Assembly (NCBI GenBank): GCA_028711205.1
Contig: JAQTSP010000025.1
Span: 1 to 16,139 of the forward strand
Direction: 5' to 3'
DNA from: Eubacteriales bacterium
GTDB lineage: Bacteria > Bacillota > Clostridia > Christensenellales > SZUA-584
Length of the DNA: 16,139 nt
Position numbers and translations under genes: made by a program. Below the pieces are notes generated by a model, which saw nothing but the letters and a program-made list of their open reading frames with translations, was not told where the DNA came from and made no database searches. Of the stretch, positions 1 to 6,628 are shown piece after piece. Position 1 is the first letter of the stretch; each line of letters begins with the position of its first letter.

Positions 1-11
1 TGTATATATAC

Positions 12-37
12 AAGCGGGCCGCTAATGCGGCCTGCTT
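12..37 (+). terminator. Rho-independent terminator hairpin
   Basis: A 9-bp GC-rich stem (14-22 with 27-35, one G-U wobble, TAAT loop) is extended by two A-T pairs. On the plus strand it runs into TTTTT at 36-40 and another T6 just beyond. This is a strong terminator for a plus-strand gene lying left of the window. It also sits 18 nt past the stop of the minus-strand DUF134 gene (ends at 55). In that direction the trailing T-tract is poor (TTGTATATATA), so it may work both ways but is better read as plus-strand. Confidence 0.75.
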
Positions 38-54
38 TTTGTTTTTTGGCGTTT

Positions 55-507
55 TCACCATTTTGTGTTCGCATTCTCCCAGCACCACCTCTTGCACGGC
101 GCGGCCTTCTTTTCGCAGCCCACCTTTTTCGAGCCGCATCGGGGGCAGTTTCTTTTGTCCTGCTCAAGATTCACGTCATATATATGGCCGCAGTCAAAGC
201 ATTTCAGAGCGCACACTCTCGTCGCATAGTTACCGCCGGCAATGCGGATAGCGCCGCCCGAGGTCAGCGCCCGCGCTACTTTTTCGCGCGCGCTGTCAAT
301 GATGTTGCCAAACGTCTGCCGCGATATGCCCATCTTCTCTGCGCACTGGTACTGATTCAGCCCCTGCACATCCTTTAACCGCATCGCCTCAAGCTCTTCG
401 ATCTTCAGTACATATTCGCACATATCGCATTTTTTTCTGCCGGGCGGCGCGAAATAAGCGGTTTCGGGAAAACCCTCGACATTCCTCAATTTTATCGGTC
501 GCACCAT
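55..507 (-). CDS. DUF134 family HTH DNA-binding protein with C-terminal zinc ribbon
   Basis: The 150-aa protein belongs to the DUF134/UPF0251 family of predicted regulators. It has the family N-terminus (MVRPIK...), the 'EELEAMRLKD' segment near residues 37-46 and a helix-turn-helix at about 50-72 (LNQYQCAEKMGISRQTFGNI). The C-terminal part adds CxxC pairs at 103/106 and 121/124, consistent with a zinc ribbon, plus a Cys-rich tail. It is longer than the second DUF134 protein in this window (120 aa), which lacks this ribbon. The ATG at 507 follows AAAAGGTG with normal spacing. It is the last gene of the minus-strand Mrp/ORP operon, 37 nt after its neighbour, so it probably regulates that operon. 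This role is inferred from position; the family is little studied. Confidence 0.88.
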   Translation of the reverse strand: MVRPIKLRNVEGFPETAYFAPPGRKKCDMCEYVLKIEELEAMRLKDVQGLNQYQCAEKMGISRQTFGNIIDSAREKVARALTSGGAIRIAGGNYATRVCALKCFDCGHIYDVNLEQDKRNCPRCGSKKVGCEKKAAPCKRWCWENANTKW

Positions 508-544
508 GGTTCATCACCTTTTCTGATTTCAGCAAAATATATTT

Positions 545-904
545 TCAGTGTTCGCCGCATTCTTGCTCATGGTTATGCGCATCGCAGACAGACGCCGTCG
601 ATTTCAGTTCGCCCTTGATGTACCTGTCCATCACCTCATCGCAGGAACCCTCTGCGCCCACGATCACGCCGATGCCGTTCTCGAAAAATAGGTCCTGCGC
701 CCTGCCGCCCATACCGCCTGCAATGATGACGCCCACCTCCGCCTCTTTTAAAAACACAGGCAGGAATCCCGGCTGGTGGCCGGGGTTTGGTATGAATTCA
801 TGGCCTTTGATAACGCCGTCTTCGGTCTCAAAGACCGTAAATCCTTCGCAGTGCCCGAAATGAGCGGACACAATACCGTTTTCCGATGCAATCGCTATTT
901 TCAT
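545..904 (-). CDS. NifX/NifB-C-terminal (ORP-like) dinitrogenase iron-molybdenum cofactor family protein
   Basis: The 119-aa protein has the fold signature of the small MTH1175/TM1290/NifX family: MKIAIASENG at the N-terminus, 'SAHFGHCEGFTVFE' at 13-26 and 'VGVIIAGGMGGRAQDLFFENGIGVIVGA' at about 57-84. Members bind FeMo-cofactor precursors or, in the orange protein (ORP), a Mo-Cu sulfide cluster. The C-terminal tail is rich in Cys and His (CDAHNHEQECGEH), a plausible extra metal site not shared by the paralogue at 2597-2971. The start is supported by AAAGGATGG upstream of the ATG. It lies 16 nt after the MinD-type ATPase gene in the same operon. The metal it carries cannot be told from sequence. 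Confidence 0.88.
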   Translation of the reverse strand: MKIAIASENGIVSAHFGHCEGFTVFETEDGVIKGHEFIPNPGHQPGFLPVFLKEAEVGVIIAGGMGGRAQDLFFENGIGVIVGAEGSCDEVMDRYIKGELKSTASVCDAHNHEQECGEH

Positions 905-920
905 GATTTGACCATCCTTT

Positions 921-1772
921 TTATTTATTGATATACGCCTTGACGTTCTCCCACATCTGCCGTATCGCCCTGTTTGCCGTGCTCTGCGGATAGTCCGTGA
1001 TCGGCTTCAGATCATTGACAGACCGCATCACGGTGTCATCATACGGTATCCTGCCGACGACGGCGATATCGTGCCGCCGGCAATAATCTTCGATCCGCTC
1101 CGCCACACCTTCGTTGATGTCGTATTTGTTGACGCACGCCAGCGCCGATATACCGAAATGAGCGCACAGCGCCGCGACACGCACGAAATCATCGAACCCG
1201 GACTGCGTCGGCTCTGTCACAATCAGCACGATATCACTCGCGGTGATCGAAGAGATCACGGGGCAGCCGATACCGGGCGAACCGTCGGTGATGATCAGCG
1301 AACCGGCAGCCGCCACCTCTTTCGCGTTTTCCCGGAGCAGCGTCACAAGCTTTCCCGATCCGTCGCTGCCGATCTCCATCTCGGCCCGCGTAAGATATCC
1401 GTTTTGGGTGCGCGTGACATAGGCGTCCGCGGTCTTTTCATCGCGCATCGCGGCGGCACTTTCGGGGCAGACCAGCGTGCATGCGCCGCAGCCCTCGCAG
1501 CGGTACACGTCCACTTTACCGCCCGTTATCGCGCCGAACCGGCATACCGCCTCGCACCGTCCGCAGTGCGTACATCGCCACGTGTCGATCACGGCTTTTT
1601 TCATCGCGGAAAAGCGCTCTTTTCTGATATCCTCGCCGTCGAAGAAGAGATACAGATTCGGTGCGTCCACATCGCAGTCCGCCATGACCGTCTCTCCGGC
1701 CAGCTGTGAGAGCGCCATCGCAACCGTCGTTTTGCCCGTGCCGCCTTTGCCGCTCAGAACCGTCAGCTCCAT
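921..1772 (-). CDS. MinD/ParA-superfamily P-loop ATPase with inserted 2x[4Fe-4S] ferredoxin domain
   Basis: The 283-aa protein begins with a deviant Walker A motif (SGKGGTGKTT, residues 7-16). A ferredoxin domain is inserted at about 64-103, with Cys at 67/70/73/77 and 92/95/98/102, the second set ending in the usual CP. The rest is MinD-like, with 'ITDGSPGIGCPV' and 'IVTEPTQSGFDD' motifs. Such ATPases occur in pairs in ORP clusters and are thought to help assemble or insert metal clusters using ATP. The ATG at 1772 lies one base after the stop of the tandem paralogue (1774-2595), and its ribosome binding site (GGGGAGGTG) is inside that upstream gene, so the two are likely translationally coupled and act as a heteropair. 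Confidence 0.9.
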   Translation of the reverse strand: MELTVLSGKGGTGKTTVAMALSQLAGETVMADCDVDAPNLYLFFDGEDIRKERFSAMKKAVIDTWRCTHCGRCEAVCRFGAITGGKVDVYRCEGCGACTLVCPESAAAMRDEKTADAYVTRTQNGYLTRAEMEIGSDGSGKLVTLLRENAKEVAAAGSLIITDGSPGIGCPVISSITASDIVLIVTEPTQSGFDDFVRVAALCAHFGISALACVNKYDINEGVAERIEDYCRRHDIAVVGRIPYDDTVMRSVNDLKPITDYPQSTANRAIRQMWENVKAYINK

Positions 1773-1773
1773 A

Positions 1774-2595
1774 TCAGCGCACCTCCCCTATTTTTAATGC
1801 GATGGCCTCAAATTCCTTTTTATACAGCGGCAGCTCTGTCAGCATACGGCCCGTCGAATAGGCGACCGCCGCTTCCTTTGAGTAACTGACCGTACCGATG
1901 AGGCGTATCCGGTTCTCTTTGCAGTAATCCTGAATCAGCGTATTATCCGCACTGTGCTTGTTGACGACCACGCCGAACGGTATGTTCCGGCTGCGCAGAA
2001 GCCTGACCGCCAGCTCCATATCGTGGAGCCCGAAGGCCGTCGGCTCGGTGACAATCAGCGCCCTGTCGGCGAAAGCGATCGTGTTGACCACGTTGCACGA
2101 TGTGCCCGGCGGGCAGTCGAGTATGTTGTTGCCTTCCGGCAAGCGGGATAGAAGCTGTCTGATGACCGGCACGCCCATGTATTCGCCGACGTCCTGCACA
2201 CCGCGTTTGACCGCGATGCCGCGGGAAATCCCCTGCTCGATACGCCCGACCTTTCTTTGCGCATATGAGACCGCGTCCGCGCCGCAGACGACCGCACAGG
2301 CGCCGCACGCGTGGCACAGCTTTTCAAACACCATCACACTGCTTTTTGTCGTGACCAGCGCATTGAACAGGCAGGCCTCGGCGCACTTCCTGCACAGCGT
2401 GCATTTTGCTTTGTCTATCACCGGATAATCGATCCGTACGTCTTCGCCCATAACGTTTTCGGGCTTTAAGAAGATGAATCCGTTCGGTTCCTCGACGTCG
2501 CAGTCGATATAATTGTATCCCAACAAAAGCGACAGGTTGACAGAGACCGTCGTCTTGCCAGTACCGCCCTTGCCGCTGAGCACGCACAGGTTCAA
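1774..2595 (-). CDS. MinD/ParA-superfamily P-loop ATPase with inserted 2x[4Fe-4S] ferredoxin domain (paralogue)
   Basis: The 273-aa protein has the same architecture as the next gene: deviant Walker A (SGKGGTGKTT, 7-16), then ferredoxin cysteines at 65/68/71/75 and 94/97/100/104, then the ATPase remainder with 'ILDCPPGTSCNVV' and 'IVTEPTAFGLHDME'. The last cysteine of the second cluster is followed by Gly rather than the common Pro. The start is a TTG at 2595, chosen because GGGAGG sits 8 nt upstream and homology to the paralogue begins there. It starts one base after the stop of the ORP-like gene 2597-2971. Likely partner of the 921-1772 ATPase in cofactor assembly; this role is inferred from family and context. 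Confidence 0.9.
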   Translation of the reverse strand: MNLCVLSGKGGTGKTTVSVNLSLLLGYNYIDCDVEEPNGFIFLKPENVMGEDVRIDYPVIDKAKCTLCRKCAEACLFNALVTTKSSVMVFEKLCHACGACAVVCGADAVSYAQRKVGRIEQGISRGIAVKRGVQDVGEYMGVPVIRQLLSRLPEGNNILDCPPGTSCNVVNTIAFADRALIVTEPTAFGLHDMELAVRLLRSRNIPFGVVVNKHSADNTLIQDYCKENRIRLIGTVSYSKEAAVAYSTGRMLTELPLYKKEFEAIALKIGEVR

Positions 2596-2596
2596 G

Positions 2597-2971
2597 CTAA
2601 TGGCCTCCCTGGCCCATGCCCGCGTGCGCAGGGCCCGCCGAATCGATCAGCGCGAGTTTTTGGTCGCTGTACAGCTTCAAGGCCGTTTCGATATCCGCAT
2701 CCGCGCATCTGTAGACTTTGATGCCGGCGTTCTTCATCACATCGAACGCGTTCGGGCCCATGTTGCCTGTGATCACCGCGCCCACATCGCTGTCGATCAT
2801 CTGCTGCGCCGCGGCGATGCCTGCGCCGCCGCTTGCCGACCGCGCCGCATTCTCAATAAATTCGTTCCTGCCTGCGTCCGTATCGTGAATAACAAAATAT
2901 GCGCAGCGGCCAAAGCGCGGGTCAAGCGCGCTTTCCATCGTGTTCCCCGTTGACGAGATACCAATTTTCAT
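2597..2971 (-). CDS. NifX/NifB-C-terminal (ORP-like) dinitrogenase iron-molybdenum cofactor family protein
   Basis: The 124-aa protein belongs to the same small family as 545-904. Family motifs are MKIGISSTGNTMESALDPRFGRC near the N-terminus and 'SDVGAVITGNMGPNAFDVMKNAGIKVY' at about 60-86. The C-terminus ends in a Gly/His-rich tail (HAGMGQGGH), which could bind metal. The ATG at 2971 is preceded by GGGAGG, which overlaps the end of the Mrp gene; the two genes are 4 nt apart. In ORP systems this type of protein carries the metal-sulfide cluster and works with Mrp and the two ferredoxin-containing ATPases, all of which are encoded next to it here. Confidence 0.9.
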   Translation of the reverse strand: MKIGISSTGNTMESALDPRFGRCAYFVIHDTDAGRNEFIENAARSASGGAGIAAAQQMIDSDVGAVITGNMGPNAFDVMKNAGIKVYRCADADIETALKLYSDQKLALIDSAGPAHAGMGQGGH

Positions 2972-2975
2972 TTAC

Positions 2976-3812
2976 TTAACCTCCCTGTTTTTTAACCGAT
3001 TCCATCACCGTGTCCGTGATATTCACGATTGTGCTTCTGATGTCCTCGCTGACGGCCCCGACGCCTTTTTCCGCTATGTCCGCGATGTCTTTCGTCATGG
3101 GCAGCTCGCCAAGCAGCCGTATCCCAAGCTCTTTGTAAAAATCGTTCAGGTTTTTACCGTCAAACATTTTTATCTTTTTGCCGCAGTCCGGGCACGCGAT
3201 ATAGCTCATATTCTCGACGACGCCGATCAGCTTGATCTTTAACTCTTTAACCATGTTGACCGCTTTGGCGACGATCATCGACACCATGTCCTGCGGTACG
3301 CTGACGATCAGCATGCCGCTTATTGGTATCGACTGCATCACCGTCAGCGCCACGTCACCCGTACCCGGCGGCAGATCGATGATGAGATAGTCGAGATCAC
3401 CCCAGAAAACGTCTTCCCAAAACTGCTTCACCGTCCCCGCGATCAGCGGGCCGCGCCATATCACGGGCTGCTGCTCGTTCTCAATCAGCAGGTTCAGCGA
3501 CATCACGCTGATACCGTCGTCAGTTTTTACGGGCAGAATCCCGAGCTCGTCCTTGCCCACCCTTCTGTCCCTGACGCCAAGAAGCCGCGGTATGCTGGGC
3601 CCCGTGATATCGGCGTCCATCACGCCGACCTTGAACCCGCGGCCGTTAAGCTCCTTCGCGATCAGAACCGAGATCGTCGATTTGCCCACGCCGCCCTTGC
3701 CGCTCATCACCCCGATGACCCTTCCCACGGAATTGTACGGGTTGTTTTTGATCGTACAGCTTTCCTGAGAGCCGCATTCGCCTTTGGACGGGCAATTATT
3801 ACAGTCAGCCAT
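2976..3812 (-). CDS. Mrp/NBP35 family ATP-binding iron-sulfur cluster carrier
   Basis: The 278-aa protein has Walker A at about 37-46 (SGKGGVGKST), the family signature 'MDADITGPSIPRLLG' at 65-79, 'IIDLPPGTGD' at 144-153 and the conserved CxxC at 207/210 (ACPDC) that bridges a cluster between two monomers. A short N-terminal extension has Cys at 4, 7, 13 and 19. The first three match the CX2CX5C part of the Nbp35-type N-terminal cluster motif. The ATG at 3812 follows AAGGAG. It is the first gene of the minus-strand operon, directly behind a consensus promoter. Members carry and transfer Fe-S clusters. With the adjacent ORP-like genes it fits the MrpORP arrangement of anaerobes. Confidence 0.92.
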   Translation of the reverse strand: MADCNNCPSKGECGSQESCTIKNNPYNSVGRVIGVMSGKGGVGKSTISVLIAKELNGRGFKVGVMDADITGPSIPRLLGVRDRRVGKDELGILPVKTDDGISVMSLNLLIENEQQPVIWRGPLIAGTVKQFWEDVFWGDLDYLIIDLPPGTGDVALTVMQSIPISGMLIVSVPQDMVSMIVAKAVNMVKELKIKLIGVVENMSYIACPDCGKKIKMFDGKNLNDFYKELGIRLLGELPMTKDIADIAEKGVGAVSEDIRSTIVNITDTVMESVKKQGG

Positions 3813-3833
3813 ATTTGAATTCTCCTTTTATTA

Positions 3834-3848
3834 TTGTCATATGCCAAT
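3834..3848. promoter_or_regulatory. Candidate operator, copy 1 (TTGTCATATGCCAAT)
   Basis: The core TTGTCATATGCCAA is a near-perfect 14-bp palindrome of form TTGnCATATGnCAA. It overlaps the predicted transcription start of the minus-strand operon, a position typical of repression. A second copy lies 65 bp away. With DUF134 regulator genes on both sides, a DUF134 protein is the natural candidate binder. That link is inferred. Confidence 0.6.
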
Positions 3849-3852
3849 TTAA

Positions 3853-3881
3853 ATTTTATTCTTGATTTGTGGCCGTGTCAA
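3853..3881 (-). promoter_or_regulatory. Sigma-A promoter of the Mrp/ORP operon
   Basis: On the minus strand, TTGACA (3881-3876) and TAAAAT (3858-3853) are separated by exactly 17 bp, close to the sigma-A consensus. The predicted start of transcription is near 3846, about 35 nt before the Mrp start codon. One candidate operator copy overlaps the predicted start site; the other lies upstream of the -35. Confidence 0.8.
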
Positions 3882-3898
3882 TACAAAAATAAATATTT

Positions 3899-3914
3899 TT
3901 GTCATATGCCCAAT
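3899..3914. promoter_or_regulatory. Candidate operator, copy 2 (TTGTCATATGCCCAAT)
   Basis: This copy matches the first, in the same orientation, with one extra C in the right half-site. It lies about 17 bp upstream of the minus-strand -35 and about 18 bp upstream of the plus-strand -35 at 3933. It could therefore affect both divergent promoters. The 65-bp spacing to copy 1 is roughly six helical turns, compatible with bound dimers on one face of the DNA. Confidence 0.55.
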
Positions 3915-3932
3915 AAATCCGTGAAAAATATT

Positions 3933-3961
3933 TTGTGGTTTTTGGTACGCTGTGATAAAAT
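3933..3961 (+). promoter_or_regulatory. Promoter of the divergent DUF134 gene
   Basis: TTGTGG (3933-3938) and TAAAAT (3956-3961) are 17 bp apart, with a TGn extended -10 element (TGA at 3953-3955). The start codon at 4015 follows GAGGT at 4003-4007. Confidence 0.7.
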
Positions 3962-4014
3962 ACGTTTAATACAGTACAGTCTGTCAGTAAAAAAAGGATT
4001 TTGAGGTCGGTGTT

Positions 4015-4377
4015 ATGTCAAGGCCAAGAAAACAAAAAAAAATATGCTCTCTGCCCACCGTCAGCGCGTTTGGCCCGTCGGAACAAACGGCAAGCGCGGC
4101 GGACGCGGTGCTGATGAGCATCGAGGAATATGAGACGATACGCCTGATCGATCACGAGGATCTCAATCAGGAGCAATGCGCCGATATCATGGGCGTCGCG
4201 CGCTCGACGGTACAGCGTCTTTATACCGATGCGCGAAAAAAACTTGCGGACAGCCTCGTTGGCGGCAAAGTGCTGAAGATAATCGGCGGCGACTATGCGC
4301 TCTGCGAAAAGCCGCATGATATGAGCATCTGCGCCGGATGCCAGAGGCACCGCAACCGCCGCGGACGGCCGCGATAA
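4015..4377 (+). CDS. DUF134 family HTH DNA-binding protein
   Basis: The 120-aa protein has the DUF134/UPF0251 signature: MSRPRK N-terminus, 'SIEEYETIRLIDHEDLNQEQCADIMGVARSTVQRLYTDARKKLAD' containing a helix-turn-helix at about 50-72, and a 'GGDYAL' segment. The C-terminus carries a short CAGC pair (106/109) and a basic tail (RHRNRRGRPR), much shorter than the ribbon of the DUF134 paralogue at 55-507. It is divergently transcribed from the Mrp/ORP operon across a region with two operator-like repeats, the usual layout for a local regulator. The ATG at 4015 has GAGGT 7 nt upstream. Confidence 0.88.
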   Translation: MSRPRKQKKICSLPTVSAFGPSEQTASAADAVLMSIEEYETIRLIDHEDLNQEQCADIMGVARSTVQRLYTDARKKLADSLVGGKVLKIIGGDYALCEKPHDMSICAGCQRHRNRRGRPR

Positions 4378-4487
4378 GCGAAGCCGCCAGAATATTAATA
4401 AAAATAGAACCATTTTATCAAAGAGTAATATGCAGAAAACGCCGGCCGGATCAGCGTCGGTGGACTTTTAATTTTCGAGGTAATATT

Positions 4488-4997
4488 ATGCCATTTAAAG
4501 AGATCCCTATCGAAACAATCAGCATAAACCCGTTTACGAAGATCGGCGACGAGTGGGCGCTGCTCACGGCCGGGACGAAGGATAAAGGCTTTAACATGAT
4601 GACGGCGAGCTGGGCCGGCTTCGGCCGGCTGTGGGAGAAACCCGTCGTCACGGTCTATATCCGCGAAAGCCGCTACACGCGCAGGTTCTTTGAAAAGAAC
4701 ACGACTTTTACCGTCTCGTTCTATGATGAAAGCGAACGCCGGGCGCTGGCCGTTTGCGGAGAGCTTCACGGCAACGAGTGCGACAAGGTGGCTGAGGCGG
4801 GCCTTACGCCGCTGTTCATCGGCGATACCGCTGCATTTGAAGAAGCAAACCTCATATTCGTCTGCAAAAAGATACTACACGCCGACGTGACGCAAAACGG
4901 CGTGCACGATATTGAGACATTTATGCGCATGTATCCGGAGGGCGACCTGCACCGCATCTATATCGGAGAAGTGCAGACGGTGCTCGTCAGAGAATAG
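4488..4997 (+). CDS. Flavin reductase-like (FMN-binding split-barrel) protein
   Basis: The 169-aa protein resembles flavin reductase-like flavoproteins of anaerobes. Visible features are 'EWALLTAGTKDKGFNMMTASWAGFGRLW' at about 22-49, typical of the flavin-binding strand-loop region, then 'KPVVTVYIRESRYTRRFFE' and 'FTVSFYDE'. The ATG at 4488 is chosen over in-frame upstream starts because CGAGG sits 7 nt before it and the family N-terminus begins there. The longer frame from 4338 would overlap the DUF134 gene. It lies 110 nt after that gene on the same strand and could be co-transcribed. It probably binds FMN; its electron partner is not evident. Confidence 0.85.
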   Translation: MPFKEIPIETISINPFTKIGDEWALLTAGTKDKGFNMMTASWAGFGRLWEKPVVTVYIRESRYTRRFFEKNTTFTVSFYDESERRALAVCGELHGNECDKVAEAGLTPLFIGDTAAFEEANLIFVCKKILHADVTQNGVHDIETFMRMYPEGDLHRIYIGEVQTVLVRE

Positions 4998-5048
4998 CAC
5001 GCCATCAATGCCACACGAATCTTCTTCCGGCGGTACTTCATTCATCAA

Positions 5049-5077
5049 TTGATAACAAGTTCTAAAACTGATATAAT
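5049..5077 (+). promoter_or_regulatory. Extended -10 sigma-A promoter
   Basis: TTGATA (5049-5054), a 17-bp spacer and a perfect TATAAT (5072-5077) with a TGn extension (TG at 5069-5070). It lies about 30 nt ahead of the TTG start at 5107 and should drive the three-gene operon 5107-7294 at a substantial basal level. Confidence 0.85.
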
Positions 5078-5106
5078 ATGGTACCACATTTTTTAAGGGG
5101 GACGCT

Positions 5107-6270
5107 TTGGAAGGCACAGCAGACAAGCCGCTGATCAGCTGCAAACTGACATACCGGAAAAACGGCGAAAGCCACGACAATGCCGACGCCGTGCTGACAG
5201 CCGATACACTCACGCTCAGCGCACCCGGGTTTCATCAAAACATACGGCTTTGTACCCTGTCCGGTGTTTCCGCGAGCGGTTATATGGTCTTTTTGCAGGC
5301 CGATGACGGCGTGATCGAGCTGTCGATGATCGGACATCTCTACGAGGATTTCTCACGGCACTTTATCTGCGCGTTCAACGAGATCGTGTTTATTGAATCA
5401 CTGATGAACGAGAAGGTCCATTTCGAGGCGGACGGTCAGTATATCGCACCTGGCCAGAGCGCGGTGCATGCGGTCTTTCGCATCTGCGAAACAGCGCTTT
5501 CGATACTGCCGGATACACATGCGCTTGTCCGCATACCTTTCTGCATGATAGGCAAAACACAGATTTCTCCATACTGTTTTGAAGTGACAGATAAGCTTTC
5601 CAGAACATACGCCTTACAGAAAATGGGGCGGTTGACCGACGCGTTCCTGAAGGCGTATGAAACACGCGTACAGGATCTGAAACGGCAGGCTATGAAAAAA
5701 CTCGGTGATATCGCGCCGGCTGACGAACGCCTTGCCAAATTGCTGATGGATGGTGCCGTAGCGCGCATATCGGATATCAGCGCCGTCTCGGGCGTATTCT
5801 CCAACGCACTTGAAGAAAAACTCGCCGCCGCATCCGCCGAATACGTTTATCTGAAAGAGGTCGCCGACGATATGGCGATCGGTATCAAACGCGGCCTGAT
5901 GGGTGATTTGACCGGCGAGAGCATCATCATACTTGCGCCCGTATTTAATAAAAATATCATGGCCATGGAAAGCCTCGGCGACACGGCCACAGCGACATAT
6001 TTGTTCCGAATCACCGACGGCGAAATTGCAACACCTCTGCAATGGATCGGCTTTCTACCGGTGTTCAACTACAGCATGCTCAGCGTAAACTTTCGACGCG
6101 AACCGATCTATCTCAGCGATGACGCACTGCGTGAGGAAAAATACGCCGTATACAGCCGGGCACTTAAGCGCATAAACGAGCTTGCACAACTGCGCAGCCT
6201 CTATAAGGGCAGAGTCTCTCACAGCGGCTTTGACAATTGGAAAAAAGCTGTTGAATCATATATCAGATAG
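5107..6270 (+). CDS. Uncharacterised protein, beta-rich N-terminus, first gene of a zinc-ribbon operon
   Basis: A 387-aa protein that I do not recognise. The first ~115 residues alternate short polar and hydrophobic stretches (for example 'ADAVLTADTLTLSAPG', 'YMVFLQADDGVIELSMIG') and look beta-rich, loosely like a PH-like domain. Residues ~190-260 look helical and charged. The C-terminal third has a 'LAPVFNKNIMAMESLGDTATATYLFRI' segment and ends in a basic helical tail. There is no signal peptide and no clear membrane helix. The TTG start at 5107 is supported by AAGGGGG 5-6 nt upstream and by a strong promoter just ahead. The following zinc-ribbon gene begins 10 nt after its stop. A cytoplasmic role with the two zinc-ribbon proteins is inferred from the operon only. 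Confidence 0.82.
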   Translation: MEGTADKPLISCKLTYRKNGESHDNADAVLTADTLTLSAPGFHQNIRLCTLSGVSASGYMVFLQADDGVIELSMIGHLYEDFSRHFICAFNEIVFIESLMNEKVHFEADGQYIAPGQSAVHAVFRICETALSILPDTHALVRIPFCMIGKTQISPYCFEVTDKLSRTYALQKMGRLTDAFLKAYETRVQDLKRQAMKKLGDIAPADERLAKLLMDGAVARISDISAVSGVFSNALEEKLAAASAEYVYLKEVADDMAIGIKRGLMGDLTGESIIILAPVFNKNIMAMESLGDTATATYLFRITDGEIATPLQWIGFLPVFNYSMLSVNFRREPIYLSDDALREEKYAVYSRALKRINELAQLRSLYKGRVSHSGFDNWKKAVESYIR

Positions 6271-6280
6271 GAGCATCAAT

Positions 6281-6625
6281 ATGGCTGGATATGACAAACC
6301 GTGTATCGGCTGCGGAAACCTGATCGGTTTTGACAGTAAATTTTGCCCGTTTTGCGGAAGGACAAGCCCTTTTTACGACGCCTGCCCTTCCTGTGCGGCT
6401 GAAATAAAACGCGGATGGATGCGCTGTCCGTCGTGCGGCAGAGAGCTTAATATAACCTGTCCGTCATGCGGAGCGGCGACCTTCGTTGCCGATAAGTGCG
6501 ACACATGCCAGGCGTCGCTGATGATACAGTGCGAAAACAAAAAGTGCCAAGCGCCGCAGTTTTTTCAGAACACACGTTGTACCGCGTGCGGCAAACAAAT
6601 AAAACAATCCAACAGGAGGAAATAA
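6281..6625 (+). CDS. Four-zinc-ribbon protein
   Basis: The 114-aa protein consists almost entirely of zinc ribbons. Cys pairs lie at 8/11, 22/25, 35/38, 49/52, 60/63, 73/76, 84/89 and 100/103, sixteen cysteines that pair into four zinc-binding knuckle sets. All but one are CxxC. The tail is basic (KQSNRRK). The ATG at 6281 is chosen because AGGAG overlaps the end of the upstream gene at a proper distance and the zinc-ribbon domain begins at once; the longer in-frame start at 6182 would overlap the 387-aa gene by about 90 nt. Such double-zinc-ribbon modules usually mediate protein or nucleic acid contacts. Its partner here is unknown. Confidence 0.85.
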   Translation: MAGYDKPCIGCGNLIGFDSKFCPFCGRTSPFYDACPSCAAEIKRGWMRCPSCGRELNITCPSCGAATFVADKCDTCQASLMIQCENKKCQAPQFFQNTRCTACGKQIKQSNRRK

Positions 6626-6628
6626 AAA

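Noticed and set aside
1..12. Perfect 12-bp palindrome TGTATATATACA
   Set aside because: Simple AT-alternating sequence next to a terminator at the window edge; no second copy was found and no regulated gene is in view.
1071..1709. Long plus-strand open frame (212 codons) opposite the first MinD-type ATPase
   Set aside because: It is antisense to a clear family member, has an Arg/His-rich composition typical of a shadow frame in GC-rich DNA, and has no ribosome binding site.
4338..4487. Longer N-terminus for the flavin-reductase-like gene
   Set aside because: It overlaps the DUF134 gene, lacks a ribosome binding site, and its residues do not fit the family N-terminus; ATG 4488 has a good site.
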